A DNA stretch of 48,390 bases, taken from IMG/VR virus record IMGVR_UViG_3300012931_000004, positions 1 through 48,390 of that record, one strand, 5' to 3'. Below the pieces are notes generated by a model that made no database searches, had not been told where the DNA came from, and worked only from the letters and a program-made list of their open reading frames with translations. Below, one piece after another: positions 24,744 through 32,826 of this stretch; position 1 is the first letter of the stretch, and the number at the start of each line of letters is the position of its first letter. Origin of the DNA: a virus. Both the position numbers and the translations under genes were made by a program.

Positions 24744-26254
24744 TATGCAGCCCTCCAATTCTTAAGTGCAGGTTCATATTCTTTCTCAAGATCAGCAAAC
24801 TCATCTTCCTCAGGTGCCTCTCCTGCAGTGTTATCAGGTGCAAAGTAACGCTCCCCAAGCTCAAGCATCTCGACAACATATGCAAGAGCATCCATCACGT
24901 CATCTTTCTTACTCCTCGGGAAAGCGATAAGTTGACTCTCAAGCACTTGTGTTACGTTTCTATTATGCCAGACGTAACCAAGACGATAGAGAGGATTAAG
25001 CATCGCTATCCGATTCTCCTTCTTATCCCTCGCCTTCAGCTCAACGAGGTTATAGAACTTACCTCGCCTGAGCATATATGTTGTGATCGGATAGGTTATG
25101 AACTCATTGAGACCTGTCACTTCATACCCAATAGTCCTTGCTCCAATCCTGTCAGCCATTGCAAACGCTTGTTCGTAGATCTGCTCAGGGTGCAGCTTCT
25201 CATGAACAATGTCTCTCACACAAATTCGAGGGATCTCAACATTCACTCCAACTCCCACGATCGCACTATAGTCAGAAGAGATCTTAGTAGTCTTCGCAGG
25301 ATCAATGATCACTATGTTTTCGTACGAAGGAAGCTTCTCAGTAAAGTCTGCATCACTTTCCAGATAATACTTAAAATACTCTTCCTTAAATATTGCATCT
25401 TCCTTTGCAATAGGCTGTCCTCGATACTCCCTTGCAAAAACATCCAAGAGACCCTGACACCTAAACGTGTCATAAAGATCCTTGACAGCTGAGTTAGACA
25501 TATACTCGGGCCAGTTACTATTCAACGCATCGTCACAGAGATCAATTTCAACTGAGTGCCAAGTTGGATCAGCAAGCAAATCAGCCAGCAACGCATCTTG
25601 GTGCTTGAGAGTGTCTATATAAACAACTTTCCATGTAGGGTTGCTTCTATCGACACTATTAAGCACATCTGCAAAGAACCATTGCTTAAGCTTTGTCCTC
25701 TGTTCCTCTGAATTAACAGCCTCTGCATCTTCAAGATCATCCACTATAATCAAGTCAGGCCTATGTTTGCCCCACCTAACCCCACGAACCTGTTGTCCTG
25801 CACCCCTCGGAAAAACAAGAACGTCACCATAAATCATCCACATCTCCTTACTAAATGCAGGATCAAGTCCAAGATGATCTGCACTTCCGATCTTCACGTC
25901 GCCAAAGATCTTACGGATCAATGAGTTTGTCTGGAGCTCCCTCTTCAGGTTCTCACTCTCCATAACTGCCTTCGTTGATGTAGTACTGATAGGGACAATG
26001 AACCGCTTCTCCCTAAAAAGTCCCTTCTTTCCTGCATATCCTATATTCAAGATAGTCGATTTCCCCCAACCTCTTGGAGCCTTAATAACCACCTTCTGCT
26101 TACTGTCATCATCTAACGCTTCAAACACAGGCTTTGTGATAGGCGCAAAGGGTCTCTCAAACGACTCTCCAAAGAGTATCTTCGATGAAATCTCAGTACT
26201 CAGATAACACTGAGCCATGATTTCTTTTATCTGTTCCTTCGACTCAAGGTCCAT
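24743..26254 (-). CDS. terL: Terminase large subunit
   Basis: The 503-residue DNA-packaging motor has a Walker A motif APRGWGKST (59-67) and a Walker B PDLIIVDDLED (near 170-180). The RNase H-like nuclease has IIDPAKTTKISSDYSA (near 315-330) and a late acidic KKDDVMDALAY. It cuts and pumps DNA through the portal. The ATG at 26254 follows AAAGGA eight bases upstream; two TTG codons just before it are in frame but unneeded. Palindromic site 7 immediately precedes the ribosome site. Confidence 0.93.
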   Translation of the reverse strand: MDLESKEQIKEIMAQCYLSTEISSKILFGESFERPFAPITKPVFEALDDDSKQKVVIKAPRGWGKSTILNIGYAGKKGLFREKRFIVPISTTSTKAVMESENLKRELQTNSLIRKIFGDVKIGSADHLGLDPAFSKEMWMIYGDVLVFPRGAGQQVRGVRWGKHRPDLIIVDDLEDAEAVNSEEQRTKLKQWFFADVLNSVDRSNPTWKVVYIDTLKHQDALLADLLADPTWHSVEIDLCDDALNSNWPEYMSNSAVKDLYDTFRCQGLLDVFAREYRGQPIAKEDAIFKEEYFKYYLESDADFTEKLPSYENIVIIDPAKTTKISSDYSAIVGVGVNVEIPRICVRDIVHEKLHPEQIYEQAFAMADRIGARTIGYEVTGLNEFITYPITTYMLRRGKFYNLVELKARDKKENRIAMLNPLYRLGYVWHNRNVTQVLESQLIAFPRSKKDDVMDALAYVVEMLELGERYFAPDNTAGEAPEEDEFADLEKEYEPALKNWRAA

Positions 26255-26267
26255 CAACAAAATCCTT

Positions 26268-26284
26268 TGTTCATTTTTTGAACA
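26268..26284 (-). promoter_or_regulatory. Palindromic site 7
   Basis: TGTTC-ATTTTTT-GAACA with flanks CTT and TAG, between the holin-like gene and terL. On the minus strand it leads into AAAGGA, the terL ribosome site. Confidence 0.85.
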
Positions 26285-26290
26285 TAGCCA

Positions 26291-26470
26291 TTATTTATCA
26301 GATCCTGTAACATTATGATCCTTAGCCAGTGCCCCAATAACTGCAATCCCTGCTGCTATAGCGATCTGATTAGGCTCTACATTTCCATTCTGTGCTGCCG
26401 ATAAGCCTGCATATGTTGCTGCAGTAGCACAGCCAGCAATCGTTGTCTTCCAACTTTTCAGCCATTTCAT
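26291..26470 (-). CDS. Small holin-like membrane protein
   Basis: The 59-residue protein begins MKWLKSWKTTIAGCATAATY and ends IAAGIAVIGALAKDHNVTGSDK, with two weakly hydrophobic helices separated by a polar turn. The SWKTTIAG...AKD.NVTG pattern is typical of small phage membrane proteins often called holins. It lies beside the DUF1353 and endolysin genes. AAGGAGGAG precedes the start. The holin role is inferred from context. Confidence 0.75.
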   Translation of the reverse strand: MKWLKSWKTTIAGCATAATYAGLSAAQNGNVEPNQIAIAAGIAVIGALAKDHNVTGSDK

Positions 26471-26481
26471 TTTCTCCTCCT

Positions 26482-26883
26482 TTATGGTGCATCCTGCACT
26501 GGATAGGGATCAGAGCCATACTTTGCTGCACTTGCTGCCCAATGTTCTACACCCTCAAAATAGTACCATGCTCTAAACCTGTTCATTCCATCATCAAGAC
26601 AGTCTTGGCGAAGTTCTTTATCTGCAATTTTCCTACATTCTATAGGAAGTAACCCCATCCTCATCAACTGATACTTTGCGTCATGCCCCAGGCCGCCTCG
26701 CATATTGGTCTTATCGTCCTTTGTTGGACCACTACATCCATCCCAAGCATACCCCTTCCTAACCGTCAATAGTCCACTAGGCGTAAGAATAATATACTCA
26801 ATAGAAATACTAAAGCCAAGTATATTTGTCTGGACTGTATAGTCCTCTGCAAGTTGATACTTATACCCAGTTCGGTACTTCAT
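26482..26883 (-). CDS. DUF1353 family protein
   Basis: The 133-residue protein shows the DUF1353 pattern: an N-terminal beta hairpin, VRKGYAWDGCSGP, then LGHDAKYQLMRMGLLP and a helix with RFRAWYYFEGVE. The biochemical role of the family is unknown. The genes often lie in lysis or tail regions, as here. Its start overlaps the endolysin stop (ATGA), implying coordinated translation. Confidence 0.8.
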   Translation of the reverse strand: MKYRTGYKYQLAEDYTVQTNILGFSISIEYIILTPSGLLTVRKGYAWDGCSGPTKDDKTNMRGGLGHDAKYQLMRMGLLPIECRKIADKELRQDCLDDGMNRFRAWYYFEGVEHWAASAAKYGSDPYPVQDAP

Positions 26884-27251
26884 ACATCCTCTAGATTCTG
26901 AAAATGTGGATAGTCCTTACTACTCATCCAAGAACCACCCCAGTCAAGTCCAACTGTCTTTCCTATCTCTCCTGCTTTCGTCCACTTAGGATTCGTAATA
27001 TTCCAGTCGGGCTTTCCGTGCTCCATGATGACTATATCAAAAGCCCTTCCATCTATATGTTTACTCTTCCTTGTCCATGTAACAATAGTACCTGGCCTAC
27101 TCCGTCCCTGTTCATATAGAGCATTCTGCTCTTCTTGTGTTCTTCTTGTACAGGTAACTATAAAGTCAATACCTGCATCTTTCATTGCACTCTCGAACGC
27201 TTGATACTTTACTTGTGTTCTAGGTGTTAAGTCCTCTATTCTTCTACTCAT
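26880..27251 (-). CDS. Endolysin, M15 (VanY/L-Ala-D-Glu) peptidase
   Basis: The 123-residue single-domain peptidase has a zinc site HIDGRAFD (H65, D72) and a third ligand in YPHF (H116), plus the conserved TCTRRTQEEQNALYEQGRS. It would cleave the peptide part of peptidoglycan to release virions. No wall-binding domain or signal peptide is present, so access depends on a holin. The start at 27251 has GGAG eight bases upstream and overlaps the previous stop; a GTG three codons earlier is in frame but poorly placed. Confidence 0.88.
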   Translation of the reverse strand: MSRRIEDLTPRTQVKYQAFESAMKDAGIDFIVTCTRRTQEEQNALYEQGRSRPGTIVTWTRKSKHIDGRAFDIVIMEHGKPDWNITNPKWTKAGEIGKTVGLDWGGSWMSSKDYPHFQNLEDV

Positions 27252-27529
27252 CTTCCACACTCCGTTCTCGCCTCATGCTCACCCCTCAGCTTATAATGGT
27301 CATCTCCTAACTCTCTCAGACGTCGATAAGTATCATCCTGTATCTCGGCTGTCCTCTTCTGGTTCTCGTCTATCTGCTTAAACGTCCTAGCAAAGAAGTA
27401 TCCTATTGTTGTCACCAGGATAACTACAAGACCCGAGAACATAGTCACCAGAATATTTCCCATCTCAATCGAGACAGTTCCTACTGGTTGTTGCGCAGCT
27501 AAAACTAAACTAGACAATAAACCTGACAC
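27248..27529 (-). CDS. Membrane-anchored lysis-region protein
   Basis: The 93-residue protein has one transmembrane helix (ILVTMFSGLVVILVTTIGYF) followed by a charged coiled-coil tail. Topology and position before the endolysin fit a holin or an i-spanin-like protein; a second spanin gene is not visible. The GTG at 27529 is chosen because AAGGAGG is five bases upstream, whereas the GTG at 27535 would overlap it. Confidence 0.7.
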   Translation of the reverse strand: MSGLLSSLVLAAQQPVGTVSIEMGNILVTMFSGLVVILVTTIGYFFARTFKQIDENQKRTAEIQDDTYRRLRELGDDHYKLRGEHEARTECGR

Positions 27530-27549
27530 AGACACCTCCTTGCGTATTA

Positions 27550-28968
27550 TCAGTACTGTACCGCACAGTAATGTAGGTTATCTACATCAAGTGTCAGAGA
27601 ACCAGTCGCTTCCACAAGGTATTCAATCACCCCTAGATTAACCTGGCACCACTGCATACACCCATAGTGATACATATCATTAGCAAGACCACCACAAGAC
27701 CAGACTGCGTGCCAGTCTTCCCCGCCCGCATTATGGTGACGTAGTTTAAACCAAGCATCTCCACCAGCACTCCCAGAATCTCTTACATTCACCCGACTAT
27801 ATATCTTTCTCGTTCCACGGGGGACGACCCCATAAGAATCGCCCTCGATGTCTATATGGGTTCCTGCATTATCAGAACAGGCCGTGGTTCCACCGAACAA
27901 CAGAGACGCTTGGGGAGCGTTAAGTTCTATCAACTCATAAGGAATAGGTTGCCATATTCCAGAACCAATAACGGTTCCGTAACTTAACATTGGCTTACAG
28001 ATATAGACATCCCCTGCCGCCTGTTCAAGAACAACCTCAAAAGCAGCACATGTGAGAGTTGCAGAGAAATCCATCGTCACTTCCAGGTCTTCCCATGCAC
28101 CACCACCAGTATGATAGTTAGAATACTTTGTAGTTGAGCCGTCATACATCTTTAACCTAGCATGGGATGCAGTAGAGGTCTTGACGCTCATCTTCATAAC
28201 CATGTCAGCCCCACGAAAGCGAGAGTAATACTCTTCTTCATCATATGTGTTAGGGCCAAGGGGAGAATATCTCAACCAGTCTCCCGCAGCCGAAGGTGTA
28301 AGGAGAAGTGAGTATTGAGAACCACCAGAATCGACATCATCAGTGTCAGATTGTCGGTATATATCTAGGGTACTATCCTTGTTCCAACCTTCGGGGGCCA
28401 CATAATCTGCCCCAGTATAGCTAGGAACGAACTCTTTCACCGAGATCGAATCAAATAGCATCGTTCCTGCGGTTGCATCAGACTTCTCAACGTGGATTTT
28501 TATAGAAGCTACCCATGCGCGAAAGTAGCCTATCAGGTTTTCTGTATCTCCCCATGCGGCAGGTGCGGCCCCAGAGATATTATAGATAAGAGAGTCATCA
28601 GATGCGTCTAGGATATTTATTGTAGAGGTTCCCGCACCAGATGTACCTTGTTTAGAGTAACCACACACCTTATATGTATGACCGGGAACAAGAGTAATGG
28701 TCTGAGTAACCCACTGTAAAGCTTCGCCAGTTCTGGTTATTTCCAGACAGTTTCCTGCCTTCCCACCTGCCACTGAGGCTATTGTGCAATTAGTCGCCTC
28801 CCAACTCCCCGTATCTGATGTAAATGCACCATTCGCAACAGTCTCATCACCAGTTACGGCCACAGTTGAGGACGAACACACCCCGAAACGAGAGTTGATA
28901 AAAAGCTGTGCTGGCGGGGAAGAAGTTCTTACTGAAGGCGCTCCAATTATATGCTGTATAGTTCCCAT
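27550..28968 (-). CDS. Tail fibre/receptor-binding protein with carbohydrate-binding-like domain
   Basis: The 472-residue, beta-rich protein has a carbohydrate-binding-module-like jelly roll near residues 40-180. It includes NGAFTSDTGSWEATN, a TITLVPGHTYKVCGYSKQG strand pair and a closing TMLFDSISVKE. A second similar module follows (SQYSLLLTPSAAGDWLRYS). The C-terminus is rich in Cys, Trp and His (CGGLANDMYHYGCMQWC). The N-terminus is short, so it may attach through another fibre protein. Adjacent to the next fibre gene; probably host recognition. Confidence 0.65.
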   Translation of the reverse strand: MGTIQHIIGAPSVRTSSPPAQLFINSRFGVCSSSTVAVTGDETVANGAFTSDTGSWEATNCTIASVAGGKAGNCLEITRTGEALQWVTQTITLVPGHTYKVCGYSKQGTSGAGTSTINILDASDDSLIYNISGAAPAAWGDTENLIGYFRAWVASIKIHVEKSDATAGTMLFDSISVKEFVPSYTGADYVAPEGWNKDSTLDIYRQSDTDDVDSGGSQYSLLLTPSAAGDWLRYSPLGPNTYDEEEYYSRFRGADMVMKMSVKTSTASHARLKMYDGSTTKYSNYHTGGGAWEDLEVTMDFSATLTCAAFEVVLEQAAGDVYICKPMLSYGTVIGSGIWQPIPYELIELNAPQASLLFGGTTACSDNAGTHIDIEGDSYGVVPRGTRKIYSRVNVRDSGSAGGDAWFKLRHHNAGGEDWHAVWSCGGLANDMYHYGCMQWCQVNLGVIEYLVEATGSLTLDVDNLHYCAVQY

Positions 28969-28979
28969 TTATATCCTCC

Positions 28980-30437
28980 TTATGCCGCGTCAGCAACAGT
29001 TTCAAGATACTCGTAATATACCCAAGCCCTGATGTTTCCAGCGGCGGTGAACGAACCTCCACCATTCTTCGTGATTGCTATATCTGTCTCAGAAGTAACT
29101 ACAATGGAAGGGAGAGCGTTGACTTTGGTGCTCTTGGCAACTGCCTGACCTGTGCAGATAGAATCAGTAGACCCGCCAGAGAAAGAAGCGTCCCAAAGCT
29201 CACCAGCAGTCAGAGCAGTATCTACCCTGAGCTGAACGCCGATAATCCTTGAAGTGGCGGGAATGTTGACTTCGATAGTGCATGTTGCGGCGGCAGTAAT
29301 GTTAACCGAATTTTCGGAAACTGCCCTTGTAAAACCACCAGTGGTTCCCAAAACTGTGACCTTACCTGAGCCAAGAGCGACTTTCGCAGTAGCAGACGCC
29401 TCACCTATGATGTGAAGTCGGGCGTCACCACCTGTTCCAAGGAAGTCTGCGGACCATGCTTGGACACCATTTGCAACTATTGCAGTAGGAGCAGTTCCGT
29501 TTCCTATTGCAAGGACACTAGCCGCAGAAGTACCAGGGGCAGATAAACCCCCTAAGAGGATACTTCCAGTTGTGTTATCTATGGTAGTTAGTGTTGCTCC
29601 TCCGCTAGTAAGCCTATATAAAATGCTGTTAGCACTTATAGCAAACAGTTTGCCGCCGGTAGTTTCGGCCTCAAAATGAGCGTTTCCATCATTATAGAAT
29701 CCTGCATAGCCAGCGGACGCACCTGTTTTAGTCAGCCTAACCCCCGCCCTAGTCGCATTAGATACATCAAAAGCAACCTGTGGAGTAGTTGTACCAATTC
29801 CTACATAACCACCTGTTGACTGTAGTATAACATAACTTGTAGTTTTCGTGCCGTTACTCGTACCCTCAATCGTGATGTCCCCGTTCGCAGCACTTGAGCC
29901 ATAGATGGTGGGGGCTGTTAGAGTAGTGATTGTAATAGCATTGATAGTACCACCTTCGACCTTATCTCCACTGATCTGATCAGCCGCAAGTGTTAAGGTG
30001 CCTCCAGAGACATCAAGAGTCTTTCCAGACCCAACTGTTACGTCACACCCAGATATTGTACCACCACTAATAGTAATATTCGTAAGGTCAATATTCGCCT
30101 GACCGATAATCCAGTTTGCACCAACAGCTGCTTGTGTTCCAGACGCAGAACCGTCTACGATACAGATAGCAATATCAGCAACTGTCACAACTGTCCCAGA
30201 CGCTCCACCAATCTTTCCAGCAACACTCACGACATAGACATGTCCAGCATCTGCTGCAGGATAGTTGGGGTTACCTGAACAGTCAATATTGCCCTTGATG
30301 ATAAAGGGATTTAAGCCAGACGCTATCGAAAGCGTAACAGTTCCATTACCATTATCAGTAACAGTTATCTCTCCTGTTGCACCAAGGACCTGAGAGGGCC
30401 TGAGAGACCCAGACTGAATTCCACCTAATCCGTCCAT
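28980..30437 (-). CDS. Tail fibre protein
   Basis: The 485-residue protein is dominated by Gly/Thr/Ala-rich beta repeats (TVTDNGNGTVTLSIASG, ISGGTISGCDVTVGSG, STGGYVGIGTTTPQVAFDVS). This is the fibre-shaft style seen in tail fibres and peptidase-type tail spikes. No chaperone-type autoprotease motif is evident. AAGGAGG precedes the start. It probably forms the trimeric shaft working with the carbohydrate-binding protein downstream. Confidence 0.7.
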   Translation of the reverse strand: MDGLGGIQSGSLRPSQVLGATGEITVTDNGNGTVTLSIASGLNPFIIKGNIDCSGNPNYPAADAGHVYVVSVAGKIGGASGTVVTVADIAICIVDGSASGTQAAVGANWIIGQANIDLTNITISGGTISGCDVTVGSGKTLDVSGGTLTLAADQISGDKVEGGTINAITITTLTAPTIYGSSAANGDITIEGTSNGTKTTSYVILQSTGGYVGIGTTTPQVAFDVSNATRAGVRLTKTGASAGYAGFYNDGNAHFEAETTGGKLFAISANSILYRLTSGGATLTTIDNTTGSILLGGLSAPGTSAASVLAIGNGTAPTAIVANGVQAWSADFLGTGGDARLHIIGEASATAKVALGSGKVTVLGTTGGFTRAVSENSVNITAAATCTIEVNIPATSRIIGVQLRVDTALTAGELWDASFSGGSTDSICTGQAVAKSTKVNALPSIVVTSETDIAITKNGGGSFTAAGNIRAWVYYEYLETVADAA

Positions 30438-30451
30438 AGCTGGCCTCCTTC

Positions 30452-30772
30452 CTAGTACTCAAGAGTGATCTGATAAGCACCAGCAGCACCGTTGATTGCA
30501 GAGATAGCCTTGAACTGCTCAAGGTTCTCTCTTCCAACTATCCGCCATGAGTCACCAGGATAAAGAAGATGGCCAACTCCAGACGCTCCCTGTGTGGGGC
30601 TGACTCTGAAGCCAACTCTAATATTGTTAGTCTCGAAACTGAGAGTGGCAGCAGTTGCATGCCTGCCAGTTGAACTGTCATAAAGAAGCGTACTGGTGAT
30701 ACCAGCCGCACTATCAGTGGACGCGATCCTCGTGGTCACGCCCATACTTCCCATTGTACTAAATGTTCTCAT
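30452..30772 (-). CDS. Small structural protein
   Basis: The 106-residue protein is Ser/Thr/Gly-rich, with GHLLYPGDSWRIVGRENLEQF, a pattern suggestive of a small beta sandwich. It sits between small terminase and the fibre gene and has a good ribosome site (GGAGGAAG). No cysteines. It may be a fibre accessory or head protein; I do not recognise the family. Confidence 0.7.
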   Translation of the reverse strand: MRTFSTMGSMGVTTRIASTDSAAGITSTLLYDSSTGRHATAATLSFETNNIRVGFRVSPTQGASGVGHLLYPGDSWRIVGRENLEQFKAISAINGAAGAYQITLEY

Positions 30773-30800
30773 AGCTTCCTCCGCACGCTCGCCTGAACTA

Positions 30801-30817
30801 TGTTCAAAATTTGATCA
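30801..30817 (+). promoter_or_regulatory. Palindromic site 8 (imperfect, opposite orientation)
   Basis: TGTTC-AAAATTT-GATCA with flanks AACTA and AAGTTATG. One arm base departs from symmetry. It lies between the small terminase gene and the next gene; flank asymmetry is plus-oriented. Confidence 0.75.
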
Positions 30818-30820
30818 AAG

Positions 30821-31291
30821 TTATGCAGGTAAAGAAGCTGGTGATAAGCCTATCATCCTTGCCCGCTGCTTAATATCTTCAATATCTTCGCTATTCAAGT
30901 GAATAGATGTGTTCTGTGTTCTGATGGTTTTGACAGCCGCATGACCAGCTCTATCGAGGATGTCAGTTGCTGTCCTGAACTTGATCGCATCATTAGCCGT
31001 TGTCAGCAGACCTTCAAGGACAGTGAGAGCCTGAGGCGCCACTTCCTGTATCCTCTTAGCAACATCAATTGCATCAATATCCCGGGCCCCTCTCATGACA
31101 TCCATCTGCTGCTTAACAATCGGGCTATTGAGCGTATAGGAAACCATAACCTCTGAAATCCCCATCTCAGCTGCAATGTCAGTCTGCTTCATTCCCTGGA
31201 CTGCAAGACGCATGATCTCCCTATGCCGATCCCAGATGGTCTCAACTGTATACTTGTTCCCGTCCTGGTTTCGTCTGCCATCAGTTGCCAT
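30821..31291 (-). CDS. terS: Terminase small subunit (putative)
   Basis: The 156-residue protein starts MATDGRRNQDGNKYTVE (AGAGGAGAGAG before the ATG). It has a helix-turn-helix near residues 26-58 (LAVQGMKQTDIAAEMGIS), then a helical oligomerisation region and an acidic C-terminus (LNSEDIEDIKQRARMIGL). This matches small terminases that bind viral DNA and load the large subunit. It is the first gene of the late operon, about 13 bases after the expected start of transcription. A longer in-frame reading from 31354 would include the promoter and is rejected. Confidence 0.75.
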   Translation of the reverse strand: MATDGRRNQDGNKYTVETIWDRHREIMRLAVQGMKQTDIAAEMGISEVMVSYTLNSPIVKQQMDVMRGARDIDAIDVAKRIQEVAPQALTVLEGLLTTANDAIKFRTATDILDRAGHAAVKTIRTQNTSIHLNSEDIEDIKQRARMIGLSPASLPA

Positions 31292-31310
31292 TTCTCTCTC
31301 CTCTGCCACC

Positions 31311-31339
31311 ATCATGGCACAGATCAGCGCAGGTGTCAA
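31311..31339 (-). promoter_or_regulatory. Leftward late-operon promoter
   Basis: On the minus strand TTGACA (31339-31334), a 17-base spacer and CATGAT (31316-31311) form a near-consensus sigma-70 promoter directed at terS. It is one half of the divergent control region 31292-31689, which otherwise holds palindromic site 9, the rightward promoter and the 17-bp palindrome at 31580. Confidence 0.8.
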
Positions 31340-31382
31340 GAAACAAATTCCCACAAATGCCTGACCTTCCTCCCAACATCTT

Positions 31383-31399
31383 TGCTCAAAATTTGAACA
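31383..31399 (-). promoter_or_regulatory. Palindromic site 9, between the divergent promoters
   Basis: TGCTC-AAAATTT-GAACA, flanks CTT and AACTTA. It lies 44 bases upstream of the leftward -35 box and 115 bases upstream of the rightward one, a place suited to controlling both. Confidence 0.8.
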
Positions 31400-31513
31400 A
31401 ACTTACTGAACATGTGGGAAATTGTGGGATTTAGATTCTTGTACGTACTATAATAACGTCTTGGCGTGTGTGGGAGGGTGGCGTTTCCCCTAGGGCGGGG
31501 TGTCAAATAAACC

Positions 31514-31542
31514 TTGACATTCATGGGGAGTTGTGTTATGAT
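31514..31542 (+). promoter_or_regulatory. Rightward early promoter
   Basis: TTGACA (31514-31519), a 17-base spacer and TATGAT (31537-31542) give a near-perfect sigma-70 promoter. It would begin the early transcript near 31549, ahead of the gene at 31690. Confidence 0.88.
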
Positions 31543-31579
31543 GAAATCAACATAAGGGATTGTGACGAATGAGACGACG

Positions 31580-31596
31580 CACCTGCAGTGCAGGTG
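31580..31596. promoter_or_regulatory. 17-bp GC-rich palindrome downstream of the early promoter
   Basis: CACCTGCA and TGCAGGTG are perfect 8-bp arms around one base, about 30 bases into the expected early leader. As DNA it is a good dimer-binding operator. It does not resemble the TGTTC-N7-GAACA family and occurs once as far as I can see. Confidence 0.6.
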
Positions 31597-31689
31597 TAAC
31601 ATGGGCTCATGAACGCCCTCCCGGTGAATAATGAGACGATCATGCCTTCCATCATGCCCTCGAGCATAACGATATGTGGAGGTGGCGAG

Positions 31690-32064
31690 ATGGAGAATAG
31701 AACGGTCTATTGTAGTACCCGCAGGTTTGAAGGTGATGATGTGACTAAAACCAAGCTTACGCTTGACTTCAGCCAGGTAACCGAGACTGAACTCATCGAG
31801 TATGCTATTGATGCACTGGTCATCAAGTGGCAGGGCGCAATCAGGCGTAAAAAGGACGCTAAGGTGCCGAGTGAGGCGACTTATAAGGTCCCCAAGCCTG
31901 GAACGCGTGCAGCGGCTCAGATGCTGCCATTCGATGCCCTTGTCATGGCTTGCGGCGGCAATCGCGAGTTGGCCACGTCGGTGGTCAACAAGGCTGGCAG
32001 CGTGGAGAAAGCGCTGGAACTGTTCAAGAGCGTTCTCGAAGACTTCGAGAGCGATGGTGAGTAA
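31690..32064 (+). CDS. First early gene, unknown function
   Basis: The 124-residue protein begins MENRTVYCSTRRFEGDD; this start has GGAGGTGGCG correctly placed. The frame is open to 31609, without a ribosome site. A beta-type N-terminus is followed by LIEYAIDALVIKWQGAIRRK and a helical tail (ELATSVVNKAGSVEKALELF). Its layout resembles the gene at 37140. As the first gene after the strongest early promoter it could be a host-takeover or regulatory protein, but no family is recognised. Confidence 0.75.
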   Translation: MENRTVYCSTRRFEGDDVTKTKLTLDFSQVTETELIEYAIDALVIKWQGAIRRKKDAKVPSEATYKVPKPGTRAAAQMLPFDALVMACGGNRELATSVVNKAGSVEKALELFKSVLEDFESDGE

Positions 32065-32121
32065 CTAACAACAAACCTCGAGGGCTTGGTGGAGGACATG
32101 AACTAACGTTCAGAATAACTA

Positions 32122-32138
32122 TGTTCACAATTTGAACA
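32122..32138 (+). promoter_or_regulatory. Palindromic site 10
   Basis: TGTTC-ACAATTT-GAACA, flanks AACTA and AACTTATC. It lies about 30 bases left of the large quasi-palindrome at 32171. Confidence 0.85.
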
Positions 32139-32170
32139 AACTTATCGCTGCGAAAGCGGGTGATAGATGT

Positions 32171-32451
32171 GTATACATGTATACATGTACCCATGTGCCC
32201 ATGTACGCGGGGGGTCTTTCTCCCGCCATTTTGATTCCCCACAATTGGTCCCTCTTTCTCCTTCAGGATATTGGTCCTTCTTTCTATCTCAAGATATATA
32301 TCTCTATATATAATAATAGTATATATATATATAAGTAGAGAAGAAGAAAGAGAGGAGAGAGAAGAGACAGAGAAAGAGGGCGCAAATGTGGGGTGTCAAA
32401 TGGAGGCGGGAGGGATGGGCTGCGTACATGGGTACATGCGTACGTGTATAC
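32171..32451. repeat. 280-bp quasi-palindrome with AT-rich centre, candidate replication origin
   Basis: Matching inverted blocks are CATGTACCCATGT (32184-32196 with 32426-32438), CTCCCGCC (32220-32227 with 32405-32412), CCCCACA (32237-32243 with 32387-32393), CCCTCTTTCTC (32250-32260 with 32370-32380) and GTATAC at both ends. The centre, about 32290-32335, is almost pure A/T with a run of TA steps. The arms are strand-biased: pyrimidine-rich left, purine-rich right. The stretch 32065-32551 has no convincing gene; open frames through it are low-complexity. It could melt or extrude as an origin, or fold as RNA. Confidence 0.7.
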
Positions 32452-32488
32452 AACGTGGACAGGTACGCATGTTCACTGCGTGAAGGTG

Positions 32489-32517
32489 TTGACAACTCGA
32501 TGGATATATGGTATGAT
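32489..32517 (+). promoter_or_regulatory. Early promoter 2
   Basis: TTGACA (32489-32494), 17 bases, TATGAT (32512-32517). The spacer ends TATGG like that of the promoter at 34721, and both spacers begin ACTC. It is directed at the gene at 32552. Confidence 0.85.
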
Positions 32518-32551
32518 GGAATCAGATAAGATAAAGATGGAGATGACAGAT

Positions 32552-32764
32552 ATGAAAGTGAATATCGTAGTAATAACACTAAGAACAGAATCTAACGTAA
32601 GTCAGTGGGGAGTACCGTTTACAAACAGAAAAGAGGCCAATAAGTATGCAGAGAAAGTTACTAACTACTGGAAGATGAACACAAACTTTAGATGTAAGGT
32701 TACAGTACAAAACTCCATGTTCTTACGAGAAAAAGTAGGCAAAGACTGGAGACGGGTTAACTGA
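32552..32764 (+). CDS. Hypothetical small protein
   Basis: The 70-residue protein begins MKVNIVVITLRTESNVSQWG, with a basic, tryptophan-containing C-terminus (REKVGKDWRRVN). This start was chosen because earlier in-frame ATGs lie in or next to the -10 box and only this one has a ribosome site (GGAG nine bases upstream). Unknown function. Confidence 0.65.
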   Translation: MKVNIVVITLRTESNVSQWGVPFTNRKEANKYAEKVTNYWKMNTNFRCKVTVQNSMFLREKVGKDWRRVN

Positions 32765-32826
32765 ACATTAAGAATAAGTCCTGACACTTGTGAGAGTGCA
32801 GGCGAGACTATAAAGGGAGGTTAGAT

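Noticed and set aside
32132-32338. Open frames through the quasi-palindrome
   Set aside because: Low-complexity Tyr/Ile- or Glu/Arg-rich translations from TA and purine runs; no homologous look and poor ribosome sites.
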